A stretch of DNA of 64,000 nt from Hyphomicrobium_A sp963726795 (lineage in GTDB: Bacteria > Pseudomonadota > Alphaproteobacteria > Rhizobiales > Hyphomicrobiaceae): NCBI GenBank assembly GCA_963726795.1, contig CAVSDD010000006.1:248001-312000 (forward strand). Reading direction: 5' to 3'. The position numbers and the translations under genes were made by a program. This document shows, in pieces, positions 7,185 through 15,888 of this stretch (its first letter is position 1; each line of letters begins with the position of its first letter). Under the pieces are notes generated by a model that ran no database searches, was not told the DNA's origin, and saw only the letters and a list, made by a program, of their open reading frames with translations.

Positions 7185-8357
7185 ATGCGTAAGTTCGGGT
7201 TCTGGTTTGAGGTCGTCGTCAAGGACGACGAGCGCGCGTTCCTGACGCGCGATGGCCGCTTCGAGCGGCTGCTCGGCCCGGGCCGCTTCACCGCGCTTCG
7301 ACTCCGGCCGCGCACCTGACGGCCGAGGTCGTCAAGGTCGTGCGCGCGGAGATCGCCGCCGACAAGGCGCTGCTGCTCGCAGAAGACGCACCCGGCGGTT
7401 GCCGACGGAGAACTTCGAGATCGTGCAGACCGGGCGCCAACGAGGTCGCCATCGTCTCGTTCGACGGCGAGCCGAAGCACCTCGTGCTGCCCGAACACGA
7501 CGCGGGCGTTCTGGAAGACGCTCACCAAGGTCGAGGTCGAGCGCATCGACACCGGCGACGGAGCTGCGCGTCGCCAAGCGCCACCTCGACAAGCTCGACC
7601 TGGCGCGCATCGCCGCTCGTCGTGCAGGCCATGGTCGAGGCGCACGAGGCGGGCCTGCTGTTCGTCGACGGCAAGCTGACCGAGCGGCTGGCGCCGGGCC
7701 GGCACGCCTTCTGGGCGGTCGGCCGCACGGTGAAGATCGCCAAGGTCGACCTGCGCCCGCACGCCGCTCGAGGTGACGGCGCAGGAGATCCTGACCAAGG
7801 ATCGCGTCGGCATCCGCGTGACGCTGACGGCGTTCACCAAGGTCGTCGACCCGGAGAAGGCGGCGCTGGCGGCGGCGCGACGTGCGCCAACACGCTCTAC
7901 CGGCTCGTGCAGTTCGCGATCCGCGAGGCGGTGGCGACGCGCACGCTGGACGAGATCCTGGCGGCGCGCGACACCATCGACCGCGAGGTGCGCGCGTTCG
8001 TGACGGAGCGTGCGCGCGCGCTGGGCGTCGAGATCGGCGAGATCGGCGTCAAGGACGTCATCCTGCCGGGCGACGTGCGCGAGCTGCTGAACAAGGTCGT
8101 GGAGGCGGAGCGGATGGCGAAGGCCAACCTGATCCGCCGCCAGGAGGAGACGGCGGCGACGCGCTCGCTGCTCAACACGGCGAAGCTGATGGAGGACAAC
8201 CCTCTGCTGCTGCGCCTGAAGGAGCTGGAGGCGCTGGAGAAGCTGGTCGAGAAGGTCGGCCGCATCGACCTGCACGCGGGCGCCGGCAGCCGGCGGCTTC
8301 GACGCGCTGCTGCAGAACCTCTACAAGCTCGGCCCGCGCAAAGAGGACGACAAGTAG
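7185..8357 (+). pseudogene. SPFH/Band-7 (slipin-like) protein, multiply frameshifted
   Basis: Joining fragments from all three frames gives a slipin-like protein of ~385 residues. Recognisable pieces in order are MRKFGFWFEVVVKDDERAFL, KVVRAEIAADKALLLAED, ENFEIVQTG, ANEVAIVSFDGEPKHLVLP, VVQAMVEAHEAGLLFVDGKL, AQEILTKDRVGIRVTLTAF, TLYRLVQFAIREAVATRTL, LGVEIGEIGVKDVILPGD and a C-terminal coiled region ending KEDDK before TAG. About ten frame changes occur (near 7295, 7312, 7398, 7436, 7492, 7552, 7616, 7765, 7870, 8287), and each can be explained by extra single bases. The peptides are otherwise well conserved, which favours sequencing error over decay. SPFH proteins form membrane-associated oligomers. 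Adjacency to tRNA-like RNAs suggests an RNA-repair scaffold. Confidence 0.75.
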
Positions 8358-8375
8358 GAGCGTAGCGCAGCAATT

Positions 8376-9416
8376 CTAAGCCGGGCGCTTGTCGACCGCG
8401 CCGGCAAGCAGCGCCACGGCGACAGCCGGCGCGCAGCGCGTGACCCAGACGCGGGCATCGGGTGCGGCATCGACCAGATCGGCGAAGGGCTGGCACGGAC
8501 GCCCCAGGTCGGCGGCGAGCGCGGCCAGCAACGGGGCGCCGATGCCGGCGGCCACGATGGGCGCATCGGCGCGTACCGGTGTCGCGGTCAGCACCTGCGC
8601 GCACGCGGTCCGGATGTCGGCCATCTGCCGGTCGGCGATTGCGCGTGCCGCCGTGCGCCAGTCATCGAGCGGGGCATCGCCCGCATCACGACCGAACGCG
8701 CGCGCCAGCCGCGCCATGCTCTCGGGCAGCGACGTTCCGCGCCGGTCGGCAGTGCTGTGCTGATCAATGCCTTCGGGCAGCTCTCCCAGCACGCGGCGAA
8801 CGTCCGCCATCGTCGCGAAACGACCGGCCGCGAGGCGCTGCGGGCGCTGCTTGAACATCGTCGCCATGGCAACCGTCGCGACATCGGTGCGGGTCAGCCC
8901 GGAGTAGACGAGCTCGGACGTCGCCAGCCGGTCGCCATCGGTGAGCCCGCGCGGCACGGGCGCGCCTGAGACGATGGGGATGATGTCGGTCGTCGTCGAC
9001 CCCATGTCGACCAGCAGCGCGTCGCCGAGGAGCTGCGCCACCAGCTCGGCCGAAGCGAGAAAATTGGTCGAGGCCACCGTTGTGGGATCGGCGGCTGCTT
9101 CCTCCGCGCTGCCGAAGCCGCAGGGTCCCATCCAGATGCGCGTCTCAGGCCCGACCAGCTTGGTGAAGCGATCGATCAGGGTGCGCACGCCCGTCGGCCG
9201 GTCGGGGAAGATCTCGCACAGCTCCCCCGTCATGGTGGCCGCATGGCGGCGCGCGCGCGATGTCAGCGGGCTCACCTGGCGGAAAGCCATTTCAAGCCGG
9301 TCGAGGCCGAGCCACAGGGGACAGGCGATCTGTACCGCAGCGAGGACGCGTCCGCCTTCGGTCAGCGCGATTTTCAGGTGCGCCCCGCCCATATCGTAGC
9401 CGGCGGTAATGGCCAT
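8376..9416 (-). CDS. mfnF: Hydantoinase/oxoprolinase-like protein, MfnF-like (H4MPT-linked)
   Basis: A 346-aa ASKHA-fold protein of the H4MPT-linked C1 family (TIGR03123/COG1548 type). It has GYDMGGAHLKIAL at the N-terminus, a phosphate-binding LLVDMGSTTTDIIPI near residue 135 and SGLTRTDVATVAMATM. The archaeal homologue MfnF couples the furan diphosphate to the gamma-glutamyl-tyramine part of methanofuran. With MfnB- and MfnE-like genes nearby, the same step in methylofuran synthesis is likely. The start was set at 9416, where the conserved N-terminus begins, with GAGGGG 11 bases upstream. It diverges from the HisA/F-like gene. Confidence 0.85.
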   Translation of the reverse strand: MAITAGYDMGGAHLKIALTEGGRVLAAVQIACPLWLGLDRLEMAFRQVSPLTSRARRHAATMTGELCEIFPDRPTGVRTLIDRFTKLVGPETRIWMGPCGFGSAEEAAADPTTVASTNFLASAELVAQLLGDALLVDMGSTTTDIIPIVSGAPVPRGLTDGDRLATSELVYSGLTRTDVATVAMATMFKQRPQRLAAGRFATMADVRRVLGELPEGIDQHSTADRRGTSLPESMARLARAFGRDAGDAPLDDWRTAARAIADRQMADIRTACAQVLTATPVRADAPIVAAGIGAPLLAALAADLGRPCQPFADLVDAAPDARVWVTRCAPAVAVALLAGAVDKRPA

Positions 9417-9501
9417 GATGACCCCTCGCCATCGAAGCGCCGTGCCGTGATCGTGGCGGCGCTCTTGTCGTGATACACGAGGCGTGCGCGGAGGCAAGAA
9501 A

Positions 9502-10209
9502 ATGGAGGTCATCCCGGTTATCGATGTGCGCCACGGGGTGGCCGTAGCCGCCGCCCGGGGTGACCGCGCCGCATACCCGCCGCTGGTGACGCCGCTTGCG
9601 CAAGGCAGCGATCCCGTGGCGATCGCGCGGGGGCTTCGCTCCTTTTTCCCTTTCCCGACTCTCTACGTCGCCGACCTCGACGGCATCGAAGGGCGCGGTG
9701 CCAACCCCGGTCTTGCGGCACGGATCACTGAAGCGCTGCCGGGGGTTAGCCTCTGGCTCGATGCCGGGCGCCGGCCGCGGGATATCGACACCGGAGGACA
9801 CGAGGCCGGCGGCGCGGTACCGGTCATCGGGACCGAGAGCCTGGGGAGCGGTCTCGACGTTCGCGCGATGCAGGCGCTGCCCGATGCGGGCTACGTGCTG
9901 TCGCTCGACTTCAAGGCAAACCGGTTTGCCGGCCCCGCTGGGCTGCTCTCGACATCCACCTTCTGGCCGCGCCGGGTCATCGTCATGACGCTGGCGCGCG
10001 TGGGGAGCGGGGAGGGGCCCGACCTCGACTGCCTCACGGAGATTGTGGCACGCGCGGAAGGGCGGGCGGTCTATGCGGCGGGTGGCGTCCGCAACGCCGA
10101 CGACCTTGCCGCCATCCAGGACACGGGCGCTGCAGGCGCGCTCATCGCCAGCGCGCTGCACGCTGGAACGATAACGGCCGGCGATCTGATGAAGATCGCC
10201 GGCCGTTGA
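9502..10209 (+). CDS. HisA/HisF-related TIM-barrel protein (H4MPT cluster)
   Basis: A 235-aa barrel protein similar to HisA/HisF but in the archaeal/methylotroph side branch (TIGR00734 type). It shows VIPVIDVRHGVAV at the start, LYVADLDGIEG, LDAGRRPRD, VIVMTLARVG and VYAAGGVRNADDL. The reaction is unknown; association with H4MPT/methylofuran genes is a known pattern of the family. An in-frame ATG/GTG upstream exists, but the ATG at 9502 has a GGAGG ribosome site and fits the family start. It is transcribed divergently from the MfnF-like gene. Confidence 0.82.
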   Translation: MEVIPVIDVRHGVAVAAARGDRAAYPPLVTPLAQGSDPVAIARGLRSFFPFPTLYVADLDGIEGRGANPGLAARITEALPGVSLWLDAGRRPRDIDTGGHEAGGAVPVIGTESLGSGLDVRAMQALPDAGYVLSLDFKANRFAGPAGLLSTSTFWPRRVIVMTLARVGSGEGPDLDCLTEIVARAEGRAVYAAGGVRNADDLAAIQDTGAAGALIASALHAGTITAGDLMKIAGR

Positions 10210-10347
10210 TTTCGTCGCGACTGGAGGGTGGAGCAGAACAGCGTGCCGGCTCTATCCCTTCCAGCGGCCTGTAAGCAATCTACCCAATCGCGTCAGCAGA
10301 CCCGCGTTCATCGGCGGGGCATTATCCTGCTGCGGACGGTTTCCGCT

Positions 10348-10861
10348 TCAAGTCTTCGCACCGAACGGATGCTGCGCGGTGTTGCGCTGGGCGGTCGCCT
10401 CGGCGGCGGTCGGCTTGCCGGAGACGGCACGCGCGATCGAACTCCTTCACGGCGCGATAGTTGTAGTCCTGGATCTTGGCGTCATCGGCCGCTTCCCAGT
10501 GGATGAACACGCCGACGCAGATGAAGACGTCGTCAGCTTCTGCTGCGGGGATCACGCCCTCGGCGACGAAGTCCTGCACTGCCTTGGCGACGGCGTACTG
10601 AGCCGGTCCAAACATCTGCACGGCCTGGCGCGCGTCCTTGATCGTGACCTTGTTGTAAAGGATCGTGTTCGGCTTGCACTGCAGGTTCGGGGCGATAACC
10701 GCGAGGAGGGTCGTGAAGCCGTCCTTGTTGTTCGTCAGCGCATTGCAGAATGCGAACTCGGCGGCGCTGCCGCGCGGTCCCATGAGCAAGTCGATATGCG
10801 CGACCTCATTGCCATCGCCGACGAGTGACTCGCCGATCAGTACTTTGTTGATCTTGGCCAT
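10348..10861 (-). CDS. fae: Formaldehyde-activating enzyme, frameshifted near C-terminus
   Basis: Fae condenses formaldehyde with H4MPT to methylene-H4MPT in the cytoplasm. Residues 1-140 match the family closely (IGESLVGDGNEVAHIDLL, GPAQYAVAKAVQDFV, FIHWEAADDAKIQDYNYRAV). After VKE the frame is lost. Removing one base near 10440 restores a tail containing ARAVSGKPTAAEATAQRNTA and ending HPFGAKT at TGA 10348-10350, giving 170 aa, the usual Fae length. Without repair the frame ends at 10322 with an Arg-rich tail. Since Fae is central to this metabolism, an extra base call is more likely than a mutant. A GGAGGA ribosome site precedes the ATG. Confidence 0.92.
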
Positions 10862-11050
10862 ACGGGGTTCCTCCCATCGCTAAAAACACCACGAGCACCG
10901 ACGCCACCCCGCCTCAGCGGGGTGCAGGCCGGTTCTGCTCAATCTATTGGCTATCCCTGTTAGCTGCGATCGGTGACGAGTGGGTCCCCGAACCGGTTGG
11001 CCGGATAGCGGCGCGCCTTAAGCACCGCCCCTAGTTAGCGCAGCCGAGCC

Positions 11051-11929
11051 TCATTCGACAAGGGGCGAGAGGGTCCCCCCGGGTGCCATTCGATCGCAAA
11101 TCGCCGCAGCGAAAAGCGTTGCTACAACAAAGTCTGCCGTCGTTCCCGGATTGAGCCCTTTTGCCTTCAAGGCGCCATCGAAGTCGAGCAGCCGGGGCAG
11201 GCTCTGGGGGCCGGCGACCGGGTCCCAGAGGGGTCTCAGGCCCTGCGCCTCTTGCTGCACCGCGAGAGCCGCGGCCCCTCCGAACTTGCGAACAATGTGA
11301 CTGTCTAATTTTTCAGCAAGATAGGCCATGTGGAGTGTCGTGACCGCGAAGGCCTCCTCGGCGGCGATCGCCCTCGCGCGCCAGAGCACGGGCAGCCCGA
11401 AATCGAACACCTCCTCGAAATCGGTGACGTAGGCCAGGGCAATGCGATCACGATCGGCAGCAAGCGCCATCGCCTCGAGCAGCCCCGCAGTTGGCGCGCG
11501 AGAAACGTCCTGCTCGGGCGCCGACCCGAGGCCGCCCGGGTTCGCACGCCGGATCGCGGCGAACACCGCTTCGGTGTCGGCGTCGTCGAGGCGCGCGAGG
11601 ACGAGCGCGACCTCGGAGCGCAAATCGCTCCCGGTCGTGTGCTCGGCGGCGAGCGCGAGGGGAGCCGACAACAAAAGAATGCCGAGGTTGGTGTTGACCC
11701 CAGCCACTGTCATCGAAGTCTCGACCGCGCGCTGAATGCGCGCGCCGACATTGAGTGCGCGATCCGCGATCCAAGGTGCGGCTGCGACAGCGCTTGCCTC
11801 GAAGTGCGCCGTCTCCATGCCGTGGCCGCCGGCGTGGATGTGCACGTTGCCGGGCTTCAACGCGTTGAGCTCGGCGCGGCAGGCGGCGAGGAACAGCTCG
11901 CGCGTTTGCTCTTGCGTCAGGCGGGGCAT
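11051..11929 (-). CDS. CitG-like triphosphoribosyl-dephospho-CoA synthase family protein
   Basis: A 292-aa CitG-family protein with LKPGNVHIHAGGHGM near residue 24 and GVNTNLGILLLSAPLAL near residue 77. In methylotrophs this family member lies in the mch-fae cluster and is needed for, or linked to, H4MPT/methylofuran synthesis; citrate lyase activity is not implied. It overlaps the RimK-like gene by 13 bases and precedes fae on the same strand, an arrangement typical of H4MPT methylotrophs. The exact reaction is unknown. Confidence 0.85.
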   Translation of the reverse strand: MPRLTQEQTRELFLAACRAELNALKPGNVHIHAGGHGMETAHFEASAVAAAPWIADRALNVGARIQRAVETSMTVAGVNTNLGILLLSAPLALAAEHTTGSDLRSEVALVLARLDDADTEAVFAAIRRANPGGLGSAPEQDVSRAPTAGLLEAMALAADRDRIALAYVTDFEEVFDFGLPVLWRARAIAAEEAFAVTTLHMAYLAEKLDSHIVRKFGGAAALAVQQEAQGLRPLWDPVAGPQSLPRLLDFDGALKAKGLNPGTTADFVVATLFAAAICDRMAPGGTLSPLVE

Positions 11930-12879
11930 TGTTGGCGCTGATGCGCGTACACCGCGCCGAGGAAGTCCTCGACGATGGCGTCGGCGATGTCGACGTCGGA
12001 AACGCTCTGCAGCCCGCGCCAGGACGGGTTGGAGTTGACCTCCAGCACCTGCAACCGCCCATCCGGCGCCTGGATGAGGTCGACGCCGGCGTAATCGGCG
12101 CCGACCGCGGCCAACGCCGCCTGGGCAAGTGCGGCCATCTCAGCTGTTGGCGCGCACGGTACCGGCTTGCCGCCTTGGTGCACGTTGGTGATCCAGTTCC
12201 CGCCCGTGCGCCCCATCGCGGCGATGACGCGGTCGCGCGTCACCACCACCCGCCAGTCCTGGAAGGAGGCCGACGCGCCCGGAGGAGGAACGAAGTCCTG
12301 CAGGTAGTAGATATTATCGGCGAGCTCGGCCGGCGGCAGATCGCCGGCCGCCGCCACGCGAAGCAGTCCCTTCCCCTGCGAGCCGAACAGCGGCTTGAAG
12401 ATGAGCTCGCGCTGCGCATCCTCGGTGTAAGCAATCGCCGGCTCGGCTCCTTCCATCGTGCGCGTGCGCGGCGTGGGGATGCCCGCTTTGTGCAGCAAGA
12501 ACGTCGTCATTGATTTGTCGACGCAGCGCTCGATCGCGCGCGCGTCGTTCCAGACGCGAACGCCGCTCTCTCTCAGGGCGTGCAGGATTCCGAGGCGAAA
12601 CGTGATCTGCTCGAGCGTACCGGCCGAGATCGAGCGCACGAATACGGCGTCGGGAAGCGCGCCGTCGAACTCCGGAATCGAGATGCCGCTCGCCAGCGCG
12701 GTGTCGAAGGCGCAGCGCGGCAGCGAGGTGACGGTTACGGCGGCGTCGCGGCGGCGCATGGCGGCGGCCAGGCGGCGGACATGCCAATTGCCGCTCTCCT
12801 CCTCGAGGAAAAGCGCAATGCGCGGTCCGCTGCCGGCGGTGGCCTCAGCGGAAGCTTGCGTCGACGATCTCTGGAGCAA
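11917..12879 (-). CDS. RimK-like ATP-grasp ligase (H4MPT cluster)
   Basis: A ~320-aa ATP-grasp ligase of the RimK/glutamate-ligase group, with LIFKPLFGSQGKGLLRV (ATP site), DWRVVVTRDRVIAAMGR and the metal-binding VLEVNSNPSWRGLQ at the C-terminus. Candidate roles are adding glutamate(s) to methylofuran or to the H4MPT side chain. No ATG fits the N-terminus; a TTG at 12877-12879 overlapping the mch end by 35 bases is the best start seen. It lies between mch and the CitG-like gene in a single operon. Confidence 0.84.
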   Translation of the reverse strand: MLQRSSTQASAEATAGSGPRIALFLEEESGNWHVRRLAAAMRRRDAAVTVTSLPRCAFDTALASGISIPEFDGALPDAVFVRSISAGTLEQITFRLGILHALRESGVRVWNDARAIERCVDKSMTTFLLHKAGIPTPRTRTMEGAEPAIAYTEDAQRELIFKPLFGSQGKGLLRVAAAGDLPPAELADNIYYLQDFVPPPGASASFQDWRVVVTRDRVIAAMGRTGGNWITNVHQGGKPVPCAPTAEMAALAQAALAAVGADYAGVDLIQAPDGRLQVLEVNSNPSWRGLQSVSDVDIADAIVEDFLGAVYAHQRQQCPA

Positions 12880-13816
12880 GTTCGCCAGCGTGGAACGATG
12901 AGCCGGTGTCGAGATTGGAAACGATGACCGCGGCGGGGCTGAACAACATCGGGTCGATCTTGTAGAAGTCGCCGTTCACCGCGCCGAAGATCTCGGCGAA
13001 CGGCTTGCCGTAGGCGGAGCTGGCGCGGCTCGGCAGATCGTCGGCGAGCTTGCGCGCGGCCTCGTCGGTCCCGCGCACGTAGAGCTGCACGCGCCCGCCG
13101 TAGATGATGGCGTCGTTGGTGCGCCCCATCGCCTTGACGAAATCGGGGACCGGCGGTGCGATCGGCGCGGTGGCGATGCCGTCCTCGATGTGGTCGAGCG
13201 GGAAATGCAAGGCGTGCGCCTTGTGCAGCGCCACCTCGAGTACGCGCGCGACGACCTGCAGCGAGCCCGCGAGGCTGCCTGTCGGCGCAAAGAGGATGGT
13301 GAGGTCGGAGGTCGCGACGCCGCAGTCGGCGGCGACGCGCTTGACGAGCGCGGGCGGCGGCGGCTTGTCGCCTTCGATGACGAGCGCGGCCTTGTTGAAG
13401 TGGTCGACGTAGCCGAGCTCCTTGAACAGCGGCTCCTTGCGCGAGAGCGCACGGGCGGGACCCGAGCCGAGCGCGAAGAACCCGGTCTCGTCATCGCTCA
13501 TGGTCCAGCCGCCGTACTGGCTGCCGAGGCACGCGATCACCGGGTTCGTCGAATGCACGGTGACGCCATAAGGCCAGCGCGGGATGCCCGAAGAATTGTT
13601 GAGGGTGACGGTGCCGAGCCCGCCCATGCAGATCTCGGCGAGGCGGCGGCCGGCTTCGAGGCCGCCCGGCGTCGCGGCTCCCAGATCGATGCGGCGCTCC
13701 CCCGCTTCCCCGGTGCTGACCACGCAGCGCAGTGCCGCGACGTCGGCTACGAGGGCATCAACGAGCTTGGCCGCTCGTGCCGAAACGCTCGGTACGGGGC
13801 CTACGTATTTTTGCAT
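12845..13816 (-). CDS. mch: Methenyl-H4MPT cyclohydrolase
   Basis: A 323-aa enzyme that hydrolyses methenyl-H4MPT to 5-formyl-H4MPT. Conserved segments include LAEICMGGLGTVTL, IPRWPYGVTVHSTNPVIACL, SQYGGW, SRKEPLFKELGYVDHFNKAA and DAIIYGGRVQLYV. The ATG at 13816 is supported by GGAG eight bases upstream and by the family N-terminus MQKYVGPVPSVSARA. The frame upstream of it is open but unrelated. It sits in the operon mtdB - ATP-grasp - mch - RimK-like - CitG-like. Confidence 0.95.
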   Translation of the reverse strand: MQKYVGPVPSVSARAAKLVDALVADVAALRCVVSTGEAGERRIDLGAATPGGLEAGRRLAEICMGGLGTVTLNNSSGIPRWPYGVTVHSTNPVIACLGSQYGGWTMSDDETGFFALGSGPARALSRKEPLFKELGYVDHFNKAALVIEGDKPPPPALVKRVAADCGVATSDLTILFAPTGSLAGSLQVVARVLEVALHKAHALHFPLDHIEDGIATAPIAPPVPDFVKAMGRTNDAIIYGGRVQLYVRGTDEAARKLADDLPSRASSAYGKPFAEIFGAVNGDFYKIDPMLFSPAAVIVSNLDTGSSFHAGELAPEIVDASFR

Positions 13817-14960
13817 CGTTATGCTCCGTGTCTGCCGCAGGTCCATATAGCATGTGAGCCAATTCGTCCAAGCGCTGTCGGCAATTGGCTTGCGCCTCGA
13901 GCGCCGTCGCGCCCTCGGCTTGGACGCTGGCGATGGGTCGATAGCGCGGGATGCGCGTGCCGGGGTTCGGACGGTCCGCGGTCCAATGGGGCCATGCGAG
14001 AGGGGGGACCGTGAAGGGGCGGTCCCGCGCGTACAGCACCCCGGCCGAGCGGGCGCCGGGCGTTGGCTCCGTTCGGAGACTATCTCTGGCCCCCTGGCCG
14101 AGGCAGGCGGCGACGTGCGCCGCAAAGAGCGATCCCTTGGCATCGTCGAACACGTCCAGCGTCGCCCCGGGGCGGGGATTAACCTCAAGCAGGAAAGGAG
14201 CCTCGCCGTTCAACAGGAAGTCGAACGAGACGAGCCCGGTGAGCCCGATTGCCCGGTTCAGCGCCCAGGCCGCGCCTGCCATCCGGGCTTCGATCTCCTC
14301 GCCGAGCCGGGCCGGCCCGGCAGCCCCGCCGTAGCGGTAGGGGCGCGGGCCGGTGCCAACGGCCCACTGCCGGCTGAAGCCGACGATGGAAAGCTTGTGA
14401 CCACAGGCGACGGCCAAGAGGGACGCGGGCGAACCCTCGAGGCGGCGCTGGAAATAGCGCCCCGGCGTCGGGGTGCCCGGAGTCACGTCGAGCACGTGCG
14501 AACCGCCGCTGCCGCCGATGCGCTTCGACACCCAGCCCTCGGAGGTGTCGGGAGCGTCGAGCCGCGTCTCGGGGTGCGCGATGTCCAATCGGTCGAGGAG
14601 GGGAAAGAAGGTCTCGGGGTGCTTTGCCTGCGCGATCGCGTCCGCGCCGGAGCCGAGCAGCGTGAATTTTTTGGCGAGCGTCGCGACGAGCTTGGGCGTG
14701 TCTTCAAAACCCGAGCCGAGCACGAGACCGACCGGTGCGCGCTCGGTGGTGCGCTGCAAGTCGCGCAAAGCGGGAAGCAACGAGCCGGCGCGAAATCCCT
14801 CATGCGCGGCCGCGCCCAGGCAGCGGAACGCCCCCGCCGTTTCGCGCATGTCGGCGTCGCCGAAGGCATCGACCACAAGCGGGGTAAAACCCGCACGCCG
14901 GGCGGAGGCGGCAAGCGCCCGGCCCGACAGCGCGGCAATGAGGACGCTCTTTTGCGTCAA
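13758..14960 (-). CDS. ATP-grasp ligase of the H4MPT cluster (COG2232-like)
   Basis: A ~400-aa ATP-grasp protein with the metal/ATP site LTGLVSFDFLLNGEAPFLLE followed by VNPRPGATLDVFDD, and a Rossmann-like start (VLIAALSGRALAASARRAG). It belongs to the group encoded between mtdB and mch in methylotrophs. A ligase step in methylofuran assembly, analogous to archaeal tyramine-glutamate ligase MfnD, is a reasonable guess but not shown. It starts overlapping the mtdB stop by 4 bases. Its last ~20 residues overlap the mch start by 59 bases and may be out of frame. Confidence 0.85.
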   Translation of the reverse strand: MTQKSVLIAALSGRALAASARRAGFTPLVVDAFGDADMRETAGAFRCLGAAAHEGFRAGSLLPALRDLQRTTERAPVGLVLGSGFEDTPKLVATLAKKFTLLGSGADAIAQAKHPETFFPLLDRLDIAHPETRLDAPDTSEGWVSKRIGGSGGSHVLDVTPGTPTPGRYFQRRLEGSPASLLAVACGHKLSIVGFSRQWAVGTGPRPYRYGGAAGPARLGEEIEARMAGAAWALNRAIGLTGLVSFDFLLNGEAPFLLEVNPRPGATLDVFDDAKGSLFAAHVAACLGQGARDSLRTEPTPGARSAGVLYARDRPFTVPPLAWPHWTADRPNPGTRIPRYRPIASVQAEGATALEAQANCRQRLDELAHMLYGPAADTEHNDAKIRRPRTERFGTSGQAR

Positions 14961-15856
14961 GTCGTGAACGTCCGCGCGAGCTGGAACGCGTCGCGGAAGT
15001 CGAAATGGCAGGATTTCGACGAGGTGAGCATCTGCTTGAAGAGGCCCGACTCCGTCTTGTATTTCACGTCGCCGATCGCGAGCGGGCCGACGCCGAGCGC
15101 GTTGGTGCCGGGCAGCGGCGCGCCGTCCATGAACAGCTCCATACCGTCGACGCCGGGCGGCGGCACCGCGTTGACGTCGGCAACCACGAGGAGGTTGCGC
15201 GCGTGCGCCTTGTCGTCGGCGGAGATGACGCGCACGCCAGCCGCGGCGGCGGCGAAGATCACCTCTGCGTCCGCGATGATGGCGAGCTTCTGGTCAGCCG
15301 TTTCGCCGGGCGCCGGCTCGAGGTCGACGCCGAAGCGCTCCTTGGAAACTGCCGCCGACTTGATGACGCGGTCGACGCCGCGGTGGGCGACGAGCTTCAC
15401 CCGGGCGCCTTCCTGCGCGGCGATGATGGAGGAGGCAAAGCCGACGACGCCGGTCGCGCCGAACACGGCGACGCGCAGATCCTTCCAGCCGCGGTTGAAC
15501 TTCGTGCGCAGCACGCGCTCCACGCAGGCGACCATGGCGGCGGCCGTCGTGAACGAGCCTGCCGGATCGGCGAACGTCGACAGCTCGAAGGGTGGCACCA
15601 GCGCCTTCTTGGCGGCATCCATCATGTCGAGCGCCAGGAGCGCATCCTTGCCGCCGATGAAGATGCCCGTGCGCACGCCATCGTTGGGCGGACGCGAGAA
15701 GATGGCGTCCTGCGTCAGCGCCGCCACTTCCTCGAGCGCGACGTTGATGTAGGGCACGATCACCTTGAACCCGGCGTCTGCAGCCATGTTCACGTCGAAC
15801 GGGCTCATGTGCTTCTGCGGCGAGAGCATGTGCAGAATAGGCGTAGCGTCGCTCAT
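14957..15856 (-). CDS. mtdB: NAD(P)-dependent methylene-H4MPT dehydrogenase
   Basis: A 299-aa dehydrogenase oxidising methylene-H4MPT to methenyl-H4MPT. The N-terminal ILHMLSPQKHMSPFDVNMA and SRPPNDGVRTGIFIGGKDAL distinguish it from MtdA. The Rossmann motif VAVFGATGVVGFASSIIA lies near residue 127 and ADPAGSFTTAAAMVA before it. It is the first gene of the minus-strand C1 operon; a GGAAACACC leader precedes the ATG. It follows the RFAP synthase gene, whose stop is 32 bases upstream. Confidence 0.94.
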   Translation of the reverse strand: MSDATPILHMLSPQKHMSPFDVNMAADAGFKVIVPYINVALEEVAALTQDAIFSRPPNDGVRTGIFIGGKDALLALDMMDAAKKALVPPFELSTFADPAGSFTTAAAMVACVERVLRTKFNRGWKDLRVAVFGATGVVGFASSIIAAQEGARVKLVAHRGVDRVIKSAAVSKERFGVDLEPAPGETADQKLAIIADAEVIFAAAAAGVRVISADDKAHARNLLVVADVNAVPPPGVDGMELFMDGAPLPGTNALGVGPLAIGDVKYKTESGLFKQMLTSSKSCHFDFRDAFQLARTFTT

Positions 15857-15888
15857 TGGTGTTTCCTCGGCTTAGATTTTTTTGGCGC

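Noticed and set aside
13854..15752. 632-codon plus-strand open frame
   Set aside because: It lies antisense to the ATP-grasp and mtdB genes, is Arg/Gly-rich and matches no family; GC-rich DNA gives long antisense frames.
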